64,000 bases of DNA from Cunninghamia lanceolata (lineage: Eukaryota; Streptophyta; Pinopsida; Cupressales; Cupressaceae). The notes under the pieces are model-generated. The model was given only the letters and a program-made list of their open reading frames with translations. It made no database searches and was not told the origin of the DNA. Of this stretch, positions 23,560 through 35,280 are shown piece by piece. Each line of letters opens with the position of its first letter. The stretch's first letter is position 1. The translations under genes were made by a program, and so were the position numbers. The stretch lies in the NCBI GenBank assembly GCA_027924645.1, contig BSBN01001965.1:12824001-12888000 (forward strand), read 5' to 3'.

Positions 23560-25230
23560 ATTGACTACCCAAGAAGGAGCACCCCAGAACGATGGGGTGA
23601 AATGGGCAACGAGGTGAAACCTACCATAGTATTTCCCTGCCTACATTGATGTGTCCACACTGCCCATTTGTCAAAATAACACAAAACTTGACAATTTTCC
23701 ATTATTTGCTCTTACGACACTTTCAAAACTATTCTGGATTAGTGCACTCTGGAATCACAGGCGGGCTTCAGCAACAAAAGGAGGCATTTCATAGTATTGG
23801 ACTTCCCACCTTGGCGTGTTGGTATAGTTGGTTTCTCTCCATTATGCACAAAACAAAAAAAATCTTCTTTCTATTTTTGCACTACTTTCCACTGACAACT
23901 TTTGCAAGAATACATTTGACACTAGAACACATAAACAATGTTGATTTGACCCAAAATAAGAGACATTAGTTTGAAGGGACTTGATATCCACCTGTAGGTG
24001 TAGACAAATCATTCCTACGTGCATGAGCTCCCGAAACGACTTTGTCAAAGTTTGACAATTTTTGGCTTTTATGGCTCTAAAGAGACTACCCTATAAAGAG
24101 CACCCCAAAATGATTTGGTGAATTCATACCTTCTCTAGTATTTATCTACCTACTTCAACATGTCCACGCTACCATTTTGTCAAAATTACTATAAACTTTA
24201 CAAATTTTGCATGTTTTGCTCTGAAGGCTCTTAAGAGACTACCTCAAAAAGAGCACCCCAAAATGATTTGGTGACTTGGGCAATGAAGTCATACCTTCCC
24301 TAGTATTTACCTACCTACCTTGACATGTCCATTCTACCCATTCATCAAAATTACTATAAATTTTACAAATTTTGCATTTTTTGCTCGTAAGGCTCTTAAG
24401 AGACTACCCCAGAAAGAGCACCCTAGAATGATTTGGTGACTTGGGAAATGAAATCAAACCTTTCCTAGTATTTAACTTACCTACCTCGACGTGTCCACAT
24501 TTCCCATTCATCAAAATTACTATAAATTTTACAAATTTTGTACTTTTTTGCTCTTAAGGCTCTTAAGAGACTACCCCAGAAAGAGCACCCAAGGATGATT
24601 GGATGACTTGGGCAACAAGGTCAGACCTTCCATAGTATTTACTTGCCTACCTTGATGTTTCCATGCTTCCCATTCGTCAAAATAACCCAAAACTTGACAA
24701 TTTTCCATTATTTTCTCTTACGGCACTTTCAAGACTACCCCAAATTAGTTCACTCCGAAATCACGGGGAGGCTTGGGTGACAAAAGGAGGCCTTTAATAG
24801 TGTTGGAATTCCCACCTTGATGTGTTAGTACAATTATTTTTGCTCCATTATGTACAAAACAAAAAAAATGCTTCTTTCCATTTTTGCACTGCTTTCCACT
24901 GACAAATTTTGCAAGAATGCATTTGACACTGGAACACGCAAATGGTGTTGAGTTGACCCAAAATTAGAGAGGTTCATTTGAAGGGACTTGATATCTACCT
25001 GTGGGTGTAGACAAAGCATTCCTACATGCCACAAGCTCCTGGAACAACTTCGTCAATGTTTGACAATTTTTGGCTTTTAGGGCTCTTAAGAGGTCCTACC
25101 ACAGAAAGAACACCTCAAAATAATTAGATGACTTGGGAAACAAATAGAGGCCTTCCCTAGTATTTACCTATGTTCATCGGCATGTCCACACTACCCCATT
25201 GTCAAAATTACTAAAAATCTTACAATTTTT
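23560..25230. repeat. tandem array, 153-167-bp monomer with about 1,008-bp higher-order repeat
   Basis: The landmark GAGCACC (first base 23577, 24098, 24251, 24416, 24583, then GAACACC at 25108) gives monomer steps of 153, 165 and 167 bp. A longer interlude with TATGCACAAAACAAAAAAAAT and CACTGACAACTTTTGCAAGA appears at about 23842-23909 and again at about 24849-24914. The interlude makes a higher-order step of 1,006 bp (23577 to 24583) and 1,010 bp (24098 to 25108). Consensus parts include ACTTGGGCAA and CTACCTTGACATGTCCA. No coding potential. Confidence 0.85.
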
Positions 25231-25318
25231 GTATTTTCCAATATTCATGTTTAATTTTAACCATTGTTGAGTCAATAGTAGATTCAAGATTATCTTTCTT
25301 AACAATTCTTAACAAATG

Positions 25319-25760
25319 TAGGTCATTTTGGTGCACAATACTATTGTGTCAAGAAGCGATTCGAAACAAAAGTTAAAACATTTTGCGTTAACATTGAGGA
25401 CACATTCAATGTAATTCATAAGGATGTATCTTATTCATATACTTTAATCTCTTGATTTATAATTTTGCATTTGATTTCAAAGAATGATTAGTTTACTTTA
25501 TTTTTCACATTGTTTATAATCCATACTTTTCTAATATTTATATGTAGGTGTTTCCCAACACAATCTTTGAGTATGACATGAGGTTCGATGGCAATGCATC
25601 CAGCATTGGAGTTCATGTTGCTTTCATTGTTCAATTATCTTTACATAGTGTTTTTTTTTGTTTTTTAATAGTTTTTGTAATATTGCAATGTAGGTGTCTA
25701 TGAGAGTAGAAATGATTTGAGATGTGTGTTATGGAGCAAGGATATTAGGGGCATATATTA
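25319..25760 (+). pseudogene. exon-like fragments, family unknown
   Basis: Three short segments each follow a TGTAG acceptor-like site: GHFGAQYYCVKKRFETKVKT at about 25321-25380, FPNTIFEYDMRFDGNA at about 25551-25600, and a third from about 25693 that soon meets stops. I do not recognise the protein. The spacing and AG borders look like small exons of a decayed gene, but this could be chance. Confidence 0.25.
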
Positions 25761-26319
25761 GTTGTGTATCTATGATAGCTTGATAGCAAGATGAATCAAT
25801 GTATTGAGCAGATGAGGTCAACGATAAAATTATAGGGCATTATTAGTTGTGTTGATGATTATGATAGTTAAAAAATGATATGCGATGTATTTGTACATGA
25901 GGACATGAAAAATATAATATGTGAGATTTATTGGTTATATTGATGGTAGAATGTATGTTGTGTTATGATGATTATGAATGTCATGTGTATGTTGAAAATG
26001 GTCACATGTTTGTGTAATCATGAATGTCACGTGTGTATATATTTTCACATCAAAATCACTCACACATTCGTGCATTGGTTCATGTTGGCACCTACTTAAT
26101 AGTGAAGCAATGGTGAAGATTTTGCACTTGTCTTTTAGATAAAATGCTCTATTATCAGCCCTTAGGACAACAATGATATTTTATTCCTTTTTATGATTTT
26201 TTGACTACTTTTTCATATCTTTTACTTTAAGCTTTGTAGCAGTTACTCCCTCATTAGCCCTTAGGAAAGAAACATCAATTTTCTTGGATAGATTTTAAGC
26301 TTTTAGGCATAACAGCAAG

Positions 26320-26800
26320 GCAGTGAACTATTTGATAAAATGCTTTGGTAGACATGTTTGAAAAATGTGGTATCATAGACAAGGAAGTGAACTATTTGAA
26401 AAAATACCTCAAAGAAATTTGGTCTCATGGTGATGCAATGCCATGTTTGAAAAATTGTCATCTATCACCATCTAGTTATTAGTTATGCAATGTGAAGTAA
26501 TGCTTTGAGTTTGAAAGATGTGCAATGCAATGTAATCATTTATATGAATATAAGCTACAAAAATTTCTTACTAATTTTTTAAGGCAATGCAATATAATAT
26601 TGCTTACTAATATGCTTTGATAGATTTTTTCCAAGCATCCATAGCTTGTTCAAAAGCACCTGTTTTAGGATTTTAGCCATATTAAAAAGGTAGTAAATAG
26701 TTTGAAATAATGCTTTGGTAGACATGTATGAAAAATGTGGTACAATAGAAAAGGTAGTGAATTGTTTGAAAAAATGCCTCAAATTAATGTGGTCTCATCA
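26320..26800 (+). pseudogene. PPR-motif scraps (two)
   Basis: At about 26354-26440 the plus strand reads DMFEKCGIIDKEVNYLKK, and at about 26712-26790 ALVDMYEKCGTIEKVVNCLK. Both resemble the plant PPR pattern A-L-(V/I)-D-M-Y-x-K-C-G-x-(I/L)-x-x-A. An isolated ELFDKM-like piece lies at 26329-26347. All are broken by frameshifts. They are probably decayed copies of one PPR gene segment. Confidence 0.6.
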
Positions 26801-27609
26801 AATGTAATGTATGTGAACCTTAATTTGACACACTACAAAAATGCCTCCTAAAAAAGTGATATGAAAAGGTAAAAGACATGCCATAATTTTTATCATTCTT
26901 CCAATTGAATAATCACAAACCACCTTTGTTTTTTATTTGGCTATGGTCTGTATGAGATTTACCTTCTCAACAAACATTATATAGTGCTTCTCATACCATT
27001 TTGCATTAATTTTAGCTTCTTTTGAAAAAAAAACACCTGCCCACTTCGTTATAAGAGTTTAAAAAACTAAATAATGTCAAATGTAAATTCATTCAAGAGA
27101 TCTTTAAATCACATGTATTCTTAAATTGAGTGTTCAACATACAACTAGAATGCCAAATTTGACCTAAAGCTTCCACATAACCACTATGAGCTCAACATTC
27201 AAAAAATGGTGATAAAATTTGGTGATAACATTAGATAAATGGTCATAAAATTTGGTGAAGTTGCCAAAGGAAATCAAATTTAACACTAAATTAGATGGAT
27301 TACCAATTGTAATTCATAAGTTCTATTAAAATGCAATTTCGTTAATCTATAACATGTTATTGATCATAACTTTAAAGCATTCTAAAATAATTATACATTC
27401 CAATTTTAAGTTTCAAAGTAGAAAGACATGCACACAAGGAATAGATTAGATCAAATATCAAATCTTATATATCAAAATGTTGAATAATTGTGTTTGTGCA
27501 TGTATACAAATTTGGCATATATGTCTACTCAAAACAAGTTTTACAAAATGTGGCATATATGCCATCTCAATATCTATTAATCCTTAAATGTATCAATCTC
27601 TCAAAAATC

Positions 27610-29641
27610 CTAATCCTGTGCTAGATCATCAAAATCGAGCCTCCTCGAAGAACTTGGTGGCTCTAAATTTGCTTGCACAATAACAATTCAAAACACAAAT
27701 TAGATTAATTATGTGAATGGTTGACAAGATAGACTACTAAATAGAAACTTATATACTATAATTTAGAAATTATCAATTTAACATCAAAATCACTATATTG
27801 AACTATAATATATCAAATATGTAATTCTTGTTTACTTCAAGTCTTTCTCTCTTTTCTGCAAGACATTCTGCATATGATTGTCCCGTAGGATTATCAAAAG
27901 TCCTCGTATACTGAAATGGTCCCAAATTCATCACATTGTCGAATCAAGTATAGGACTATAGCAAGTAAAATAAAATTGATACAAATTAATATATAATTGT
28001 TGACAAATAATCATATTTACTAAGCATATATCTACTCCTATCTAAACATATATATCTGCAATATAAAATAAACACATACCTGTTGTGATGTTTGTACACT
28101 TGTTGTAGACGAGCTCATGATGGATGAACTAGCTAAGATAGTTTCCTATATAAAAAATGACAAGAATGTAATACAATTTAAATGCACATGTACATATAGT
28201 CATAATGTCGAGAATATAAAAAAACATATACCTGTTGTGATGCCTCTTCCAATGTGTTAGCAGTAGTCAATATGGCTGTAAAAGTACCAGGTTACTGCTT
28301 AAAAAGACAAGAATACATTAGACTATCAATCTATGTACATGTATTTAAACATAATAGATTCCAAAAATTAACATCTAAATAACAATTTAAATGATACAAT
28401 ATACTGAGTCTCTAGGCCAAATGAAATGGCCAATTGAGTAGCCTCCTGGACTTGTGAAATTTGATCCTCTATCAGTAATTGTTAAAGACTGTGGCATATA
28501 AACATATATTAGTACTAATATCTCTTATAAAATATGAGAGAAAAGATAAAATGCACTATGAAATTACTTTATGTCTTACCGTTGCCTCCACATCATCTCT
28601 TCCACCTAATGTCTCTTCTGGAAATGCTCCACTCCATGGTCTCTCATCTCCTACATCTAACATATCATGGACCTCATAGTCAGATGTGTCCATTGGAGCC
28701 TCAGTGGACTATCGAAGAGGACCCAAACATATATTGTGGCACATAATGTAGTAATGGAGCACACAAATATGTGTCGAAGAGGAGGATGTACTAGTAGCAA
28801 CTAATGTAACAGGTGCATTGCCATCATGATGGGATGCAACAGGTGCATCACCATCATGATGGGATGCACCATCATGTGACTGCGCAACATGTGATCTCTG
28901 TGTGATCAAATAGTCACTAGTCAATACATGTATGGCCAAAATACTTTGACTGCCTGCATCTACAACAATCTCTGGGTAAGGCATTGGAGTTGGGGAAGCA
29001 ATAGGTGGAACATGAAGAAGCGGGGTTACTCAATGTGCCTTAGGTCTATCCTAAGGCATTCCTCTACCGACATCTTGTAAATCTCGCATATCAAAGTAGC
29101 TGACATGTTTACCTAGGACAAACTTAGCATATAGTTTGCGTAGAAAATATTGTGAGACATCAAGATTGTTGTTGGGTGGTTTATCAAAAACCATCCACCA
29201 ACATTTCCAAAAATTGTCTAGGATACCTCAATGTGTGCACCATTTAATCAAAAATTTAGGATTGCGCACATCTACAAGTTGTCTAGTTTTGGGACTAATA
29301 AATAGTTGTGCTAATTGGGCTTTTGTAATATTAAGTTCCCTCACTTCATCATATGATAAACTATTGGCATAATGTTGCCTTTGGGACTCTCGCCACTCTA
29401 CAAACCTAATATGCTAGTTTGTGAGAGTTTCAACATTAGAAATTATTGTTTCTAATGTGGTTTTCATATCAGAGAGCTGAGGGAGTGTTTTGTATATCTA
29501 ACATATGTTTCTCAATCGATTTAAATTCCTATGGATAGATTCATGGACAATGGGTACATTTTGTAATGGAGAAATTGGTGGTGGAGGAGGATTTGGTTGG
29601 GTAGGGTTTTCATTTGGACCAAGGTTGGGATTCTCAGCCAT
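27610..29641 (-). pseudogene. multi-exon ORF, unknown family (copy B)
   Basis: Starts MAENPNLGPNENPTQPNPPP at 29641. Exon 1 runs to 28580 (GCAACG|GTAAGA donor on the minus strand). Smaller exons follow, two of them ending CAACAG|GTAT near 28232 and 28080, and the last ends SSSRRLDFDDLAQD-stop at 27610. The core reads SYDEVRELNITKAQLAQLF, then WMVFDKPPNNNLDVSQYFLR and KFVLGKHVSYFDMRDLQD. The same order appears in copy A at 37833-40075, including the arginine-serine-rich C-terminus. Two or more in-frame stops (LRNIC-stop, WCTH-stop) suggest a pseudogene. I know no family for it. A His-Asp-Gly repeat (ASHHDGDAPVASHHDGNAPV) lies at about 28810-28870. Confidence 0.6.
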
Positions 29642-30342
29642 TGTTAAACATGTTTGATGTTGAAAATTTTAAAAATTAACAATGATTTTAATGCAAACTA
29701 TTATGCATATTAAAAAACCTATTTTTGACTAAAATTCTTAAAAAATAATGCAAAACTAAAAAAAATTGAAAAAAAATATTAAAAATCATACATACCTCTG
29801 ATTAGTGGGTGATTTTTACAAAAAATCATTGGTAAATGGATATTCGAGTTCTTTGGTTGCTCCAAAGCACGCAACAAAGAATAAGGCAAGTGAAAATGAC
29901 ACTTGACCTTTTCTTTTTTTGATTTAAAACACAAGAAACAGATATCCATTTTGAAACTAATATCTATTTAGTTTAAGTTACTTTTTTTACTTAAGTTGGG
30001 TCCGCCCCATCCCTTAGTATAAGGGACGGCGCAGACCAACTAATAAGAGGGTTTTTATGTTATAAAAAATTATTTATATATAATGATATATATATATATA
30101 GTATTATAATATAATATAATAATAATATATTATATATTATAATATAATATGATATTATACATATATAATATAAATATTATATTATATTATAAAATAATAT
30201 TATTTATTATATTATATAATATTATATATTAATTATATATATAAATGATATAATATAATATTAATATATTAATATATATAATATTATAATACTACAATAT
30301 TATGATATAATATATATTACAATTTAATATTATATAATATAA
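29642..30342. other. spacer with hairpin and long AT microsatellite
   Basis: 29642-29997 is AT-rich and non-coding. 29999-30036 can fold into a hairpin: GGTCCGCCCCATCCCTTA pairs imperfectly with TAAGGGACGGCGCAGACC around a GTA loop. 30060-30342 is irregular TA/ATA repeat that abuts the LINE tail. Confidence 0.7.
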
Positions 30343-30634
30343 TTTTTTTTATCAATTCAAAGTAGTTAGGGTTGCACCTTTATATTAACTGAAAATATCA
30401 ATAGTACATAGCAGCAAGGGAGAATGAACTATCACGTTGGACAAAACATAGATCCAACCTCATATCGAAACTACCAGGTAACCAGAAGCAAAATGTTGCC
30501 AACCCTATCTAACCCTAACACCCAGCCTAAGAATATATGCATTATAAGATTTTTACATACAAAATTTAGGACAGTGCCTTGGAAGAACCCCCCGACCCTT
30601 AACAGAGAGCATGAAAGGCAAGAAAAGCATGGAT

Positions 30635-31384
30635 TCACATCACCCTAACCCTCGATTGCTCCCAATTTACAGCCTCCTCTTCACCCGCAAGCCCTTCCTC
30701 CACTATGAAGTCCTGGAGCCATGTTGATCCATCGTCAGGAAGAATCTCCAAGAATTGTTTAAGGAATCTAATTTGTTGCGACACAGTCAAACAAAGCCAT
30801 GGCAGAGTGTCTAGAGAGGTGGTGAAGACCAGAGGAAAATGCTCTAGTGGTTGTCCTCGGTGCCGAATCAAATAGTAATCACTTGGGAGTGGAATGCCCC
30901 TGTCCACCTCATAATTATTTAGGATGTCCTCCAAACCACCCAAAAACCTCCCTTTGATGAGTTTTTGCATAGCTGGTTGGCCATTTCCTTGGACTCTCCT
31001 GTCTCCAACACCAAAGCAAGGAACATGGCTACCACGTCGGTATTGACCCTGTACCTATCTTTGGCTCTGAAAAAAGTCTTGCCCAAAACCATCTTCACAG
31101 TGTGTAAAATGAGTTCAAGCCTCGACTTGAAGATCAAGCCCAGCCTTATATTTGTCACCCTTCCCAGAAACACCAATTGCCTGTTCAAGCATTCTAGAAT
31201 AATGAGAGTATCCATTTCAACCGCAAATCCTACCAATTTGAGAGAGAAAAAAACCAAAGATGCTACTGGCACCTGGTCGTTCCTCCATTTATTACCATCC
31301 CCAGCTCCATCCCTGAAGTCGCATGCTCCAAATCATGAAAAGAAACCATGCAACCTCCCTTTGTATGATGAAAGCAATTATTGA
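30635..31384 (-). pseudogene. extra ORF 3' of the LINE RNase H
   Basis: Two overlapping frames (31272-30919 and 30970-30635) join by one frameshift near 30960 into a protein of roughly 230 aa. It includes LILHTVKMVLGKTFFRAKDR and NNYEVDRGIPLPSDYYLIRH, and ends AVNWEQSRVRVM. It starts after the RNase H stop near 31385. I do not recognise it. It may be a LINE-encoded third ORF or a host sequence carried along by 3' transduction. Confidence 0.5.
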
Positions 31385-34300
31385 TTTAAGTGACTATGTC
31401 ACCTCTATCGATTGCCCTCCAAGTGGCCATTTTGGCTAGCTCATCTGCTAACTCATTCCCTTCTTGATAAATGTGAGACCCTAAATTCAATCATCTCCTT
31501 TAAAATTTGATAGATAGGCTCAAGCCATCTTCTAAGATTCTAGTTTGGTGTCCACCTAGCTCGAATGGCATTGATAGTGATCATTGAGTCCCCTTCCAGA
31601 TGAACTCTTCTAAAATTATGACTTTTGGTGAATTGTAATCCTATTAGGGTCACCTAAAATTTAGCTTCATTATTTGTTCCTACTCCTAGGTATGTCAATT
31701 TCTCCATGATCTTGATACCTTCATGATCTCTAATTATGCAGCCTACACTACTTTCCCTTGGGTTTCTCTTAGCTTCCCTGTCAAAGGTTATCTTCACCCA
31801 GCCCTCTTCTGGGGCCAACCATCTCACATATTTTCTTGCCTCCTTATCAGGTTTAGCCCTCGAAGCCCCATAAATGGGGGGAATAGATAGTCCAGACCAA
31901 ACCTTCATCAGTTCTCCATCCCAACTAGAGAAGCCATTAGACTTCAAGCTTTGATTCATGGCTGCATTATTTACTACTTCCGCTATTGCTGCCTCGATCT
32001 TCTTTCCTAACATCTCTGTACTCATCTTCTTATCCTAAAAAATCCTTTTGTTCCTCTCCTTCCACAATTCCCAGATGGTTATGTAGATGGTGCTATTGTC
32101 CAAATACTATGGAACAAACTACTTCAAGTTGCTTGGAAGCAAACTCTACTAGCCTAGCTTCGTTGTTACCAGTCTCTAGCAATATTCTACCACCTCACAT
32201 TCTAGTAGCAGATGATCATGGGTCTCCTCTTCTTTTTCATACAAGACACACCTGCTGGGACCCTGGAAACCCATGCAAGAGAACCTCTCCCAACTAAGAA
32301 TTTGCTTTTCGAAGGCTAACCAGGCAAACGCCCCAGCCTTTGGAATGCATGATTTGTGCCAAAATAGTTGATCAGGCCACATCTCCTTCTTCCAAGCATG
32401 TTCCTTGAGTTTGTATCCCAACCTTACTAAGTACTCTCCTGTAGGTGAACTGCACCACCTAATTTTATCATTCTCTTATGTGATGACTACATGTCGGTCT
32501 TCTAATTTCTGATGAAGCCTCATTTTTTGGTCCTCTGGCAACTCTATCCATTCAAAAGATTTCCAGACCCATCCACCTACCCCTTCTTCTTCCTTCCATT
32601 CTAGATAGTCTCGAACCTTCTCTCCCCAAGACCTGCACAAAGAGGTTTTTAAATCTACCATGTTGGCATCTTGGCCCAAAGTCACCTTGCCATCCCAAGA
32701 ATCGTCCCAAAACATGGCCTTTCTACCATTCTTAATCTCCCAGGTGATATGCTTAGAAACAATGTCTCTATTCTCAATCAGAAAATTCCATATCACCAAT
32801 CCTCTTGGGGGGTCTCTGGTTGTGAAGATTCTATTGGGATCATGATTGTCCAGATATTTATTCTGAAGGATCCTAACCCATTTTTGGGATGACTTGCTAT
32901 ACATGTGCCACACCAATTTCACTCCCAGTGCTAAATTCATGAGCTCTAATTGGCGAATCCCCATTCCTCTAGCTTATTTTGGGGTGCATACTCCTTCCCA
33001 GGCCACCAGTGGAATTTTTTTACCCTTAGAGATGTCATTCCATGAGACGTTTCTCATTAATTGATTGATTTCCTTCGCTGCTTTAGAAAGGATTTTTAGA
33101 CAGGACGAGTAGACAGGAATAGCTGATAGAACTGCCTTGATCATCATAATCCTTCCCTCCATTGAGAGCCATTTACCTTTCCTGGCTTCCATCTTTTGTC
33201 TGCATTTGGATAACAAATCCTCCCACAGAGCTTTTTGTTGAGCCCTACGAACAAAGGGATCCCCAAAAAAATCCCATGGAGTCTGGCACATCGCAGGCCC
33301 AAAATCTGAGCAATGTCCCTTTGGATACCTAGGTGAACATTGAAGAAAAACACCTCTGACTTCCTCCAATTTACCTTTTGTCTTGAGGCAGCGTAGTACC
33401 TGTCAAGGGTCTTCCTGATGATCTTTCATTCGACAAGCCTTCCCAAAAAACATAGTGTCATCAGTGAATTATTGGTGGGAGACTAGGTCAACCCTTGGGG
33501 CTACCTTAATTCCTTTTCAAGTGCCTACCTGCATCTCGACTTTGATTCTTCTCCCCAAAGTTTCTTCCAGGATTATGAACAAAAAGGGAGATAGTGGGTC
33601 TCCATGTCCAAGCCCCCTGTCTGAATCAAAGAACCCCTGAGGAGAGCCGTTTACTTGGACTAAAAACTTTGGGTTTGAAATGCATGCCCTGACCCACCTA
33701 ATCCATCTATGATCAAATCAAAAAATGGATGGCCTCATGGGCCTCCACCACCCCTTCAAAGATTAAGCATCCAGGGGCAAACCCACTTTGTTCTTCTGAG
33801 ATGATTTTCTCTAAAATCAGTTTCAATCTATTTTCTATGATCTTGGTGATGATTATATATGTCACATTGCATAGCGAAATAGGTCTGTATTCCCCCATAG
33901 ACCTAGCCTCCTTGGTTTTTACAATTAAGGCCAGGAAGGTGTGATTCATCGAACCAATCATGGTGGCTTTCTTCCTTGATTCTTCCACTACTACCACCAA
34001 ATCCTTCCCTACAATGGACCAAAAGTGTTAAAATAAGCCTGCTGAAAAATGGTCCGGCCCAAGGGCTTTATTTGCATTCAATTGAAAGCTGACCTTCTTA
34101 ACTTCCTCTTTTGAAACTATTGCCCAAAGTCTTTGATTGTCTACTTCTGTCACAAGCGGCCTAGGGATAATGGAGAGAAACTCCTCCTGAGCTCCTCCTG
34201 AGCTTCCATGTTCGATTGGCTGGAAGAGTTTAGTAGGTTTTTATAAAACTCTACTGCCTCCTTATTAATGTCTTCCTCGGCTACCAATGTCCATCCCTCT

Positions 34301-35256
34301 GAGTTGACCAGCTCTACTATCATGTTTTTTCTTATCCTAGCCTTAGAGGAATTGTGAAATAATTTTGTATTCATGTCTCCTTCTTTGAGCCAAAGCTCTC
34401 TTGACTTTTGGCGCTAGAAGATTTCTTCTCTAGCCAAAATCTCTAAGTATTCCTTTTTCAACAATTCCTTCTAGTTTTGAAGTCTTCCACCTCCATGCCT
34501 AAGTCTATCACTTTATTGTTCAAAGCACACAACTCTCCTTCTACTCTAATCTTTTCCTTAAAAATATCCTTGAAGTGCTCCTTGTTCCAAGTCCTAAGTT
34601 TCGACTTAACCTTAGCCATCTTTTTTGTCAGCACGAACAACTTATGGTTTCTTTCAAACTCCTCTTCTCCCTGCCAGTCCTTTATTTTTTCTCTTAGCCC
34701 TTCATCTCTTAGCCACATCTTTTTGAATTTGAAGGGACATCTTGTTGGGGTTTTGTTAGGGAGCACGTTTAACTAGATCAGGAAATGGTCTGAGATTGTC
34801 CAGGGAAGGATAGTCACCTCGAATATTGAGGGGAAAGCCTCCCAGTCTCCTAACAATAGGAACCTATCCAATCTCTCAGGTATATTGGAGAAGCTTTTCC
34901 ACCTATTGGTCCAAGTAAAAAATTTATTTTTTGTGGTTATGTCCCTAAGTGAGCAATCATCAATGAAATCTTTGAAATTTGTTTGCACTTGAGAAATCAC
35001 AGTTCTACCTCCCTTTTTTTCTTCATTGTCCTTAGTGGCATTGAAATCCCCTACCACTACCGCCCTCCTTGCACCTTCCTCCTATAGAAAGGATTTTATT
35101 TGTCCCTGAGTTTCCTTTTTCCTGTGTGTTTCTATTGGGCCATACACATTTATGGGATGAAGAATGATCTAGAAGGTCTAAGAATGGTTGTGGAACCTTG
35201 AAACTATCCACAGGTTCTTCGTAGGGTGGGTTTCTCCCTTCACTAGGGAAAGTCAC
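31385..35256 (-). pseudogene. LINE ORF2: endonuclease, reverse transcriptase, zf-RVT, RNase H
   Basis: Endonuclease: VVGDFNATKDNEEKKGG, with a terminal SDH in ILPWTISDHFLI. Reverse transcriptase: EYRPISLCNVTYIIITKII, EEQSGFAPGC and GDPLSPFLFII. The catalytic box reads FTDDTMFFGKACRM rather than FADD. zf-RVT: LFWHKSCIPKAGAFAWLAFE. RNase H keeps the acidic set: FDREAKRNP, TNNEAKF, LEGDSM and EGNELADELAKMA. Many frameshifts and stops split the frame into nine or more pieces, so it is not functional as read. The gene would encode the enzyme that copies the element at a chromosomal nick. Confidence 0.88.
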
Positions 35257-35280
35257 CCTTGGAGATCCTATTTTACCTAG

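Larger units (their letters stand above)
30343..35280 (-). mobile_element. LINE (non-LTR retrotransposon), 5'-truncated and decayed
   Basis: Minus-strand order: endonuclease (35256-34773), linker (34766-34150), reverse transcriptase (about 34000-33380), connection domain (33369-32476), zf-RVT (32421-32176), RNase H (about 31825-31385), an extra ORF (about 31384-30635), then a short A-run (plus-strand T8 at 30343-30350). This is the layout of plant L1-type elements apart from the extra ORF. ORF1 and the start of the endonuclease are missing. The 3' tail ends against the AT microsatellite, a common LINE landing site. Confidence 0.85.

Noticed and set aside
23560..25230. CRISPR-like regular repeat
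   Set aside because: Repeats of 153-167 bp without short spacers, in plant DNA; a satellite, not a CRISPR array.
30919..31384. Plus-strand ORF of 139 codons opposite the LINE
   Set aside because: Antisense shadow of the extra ORF in the LINE.
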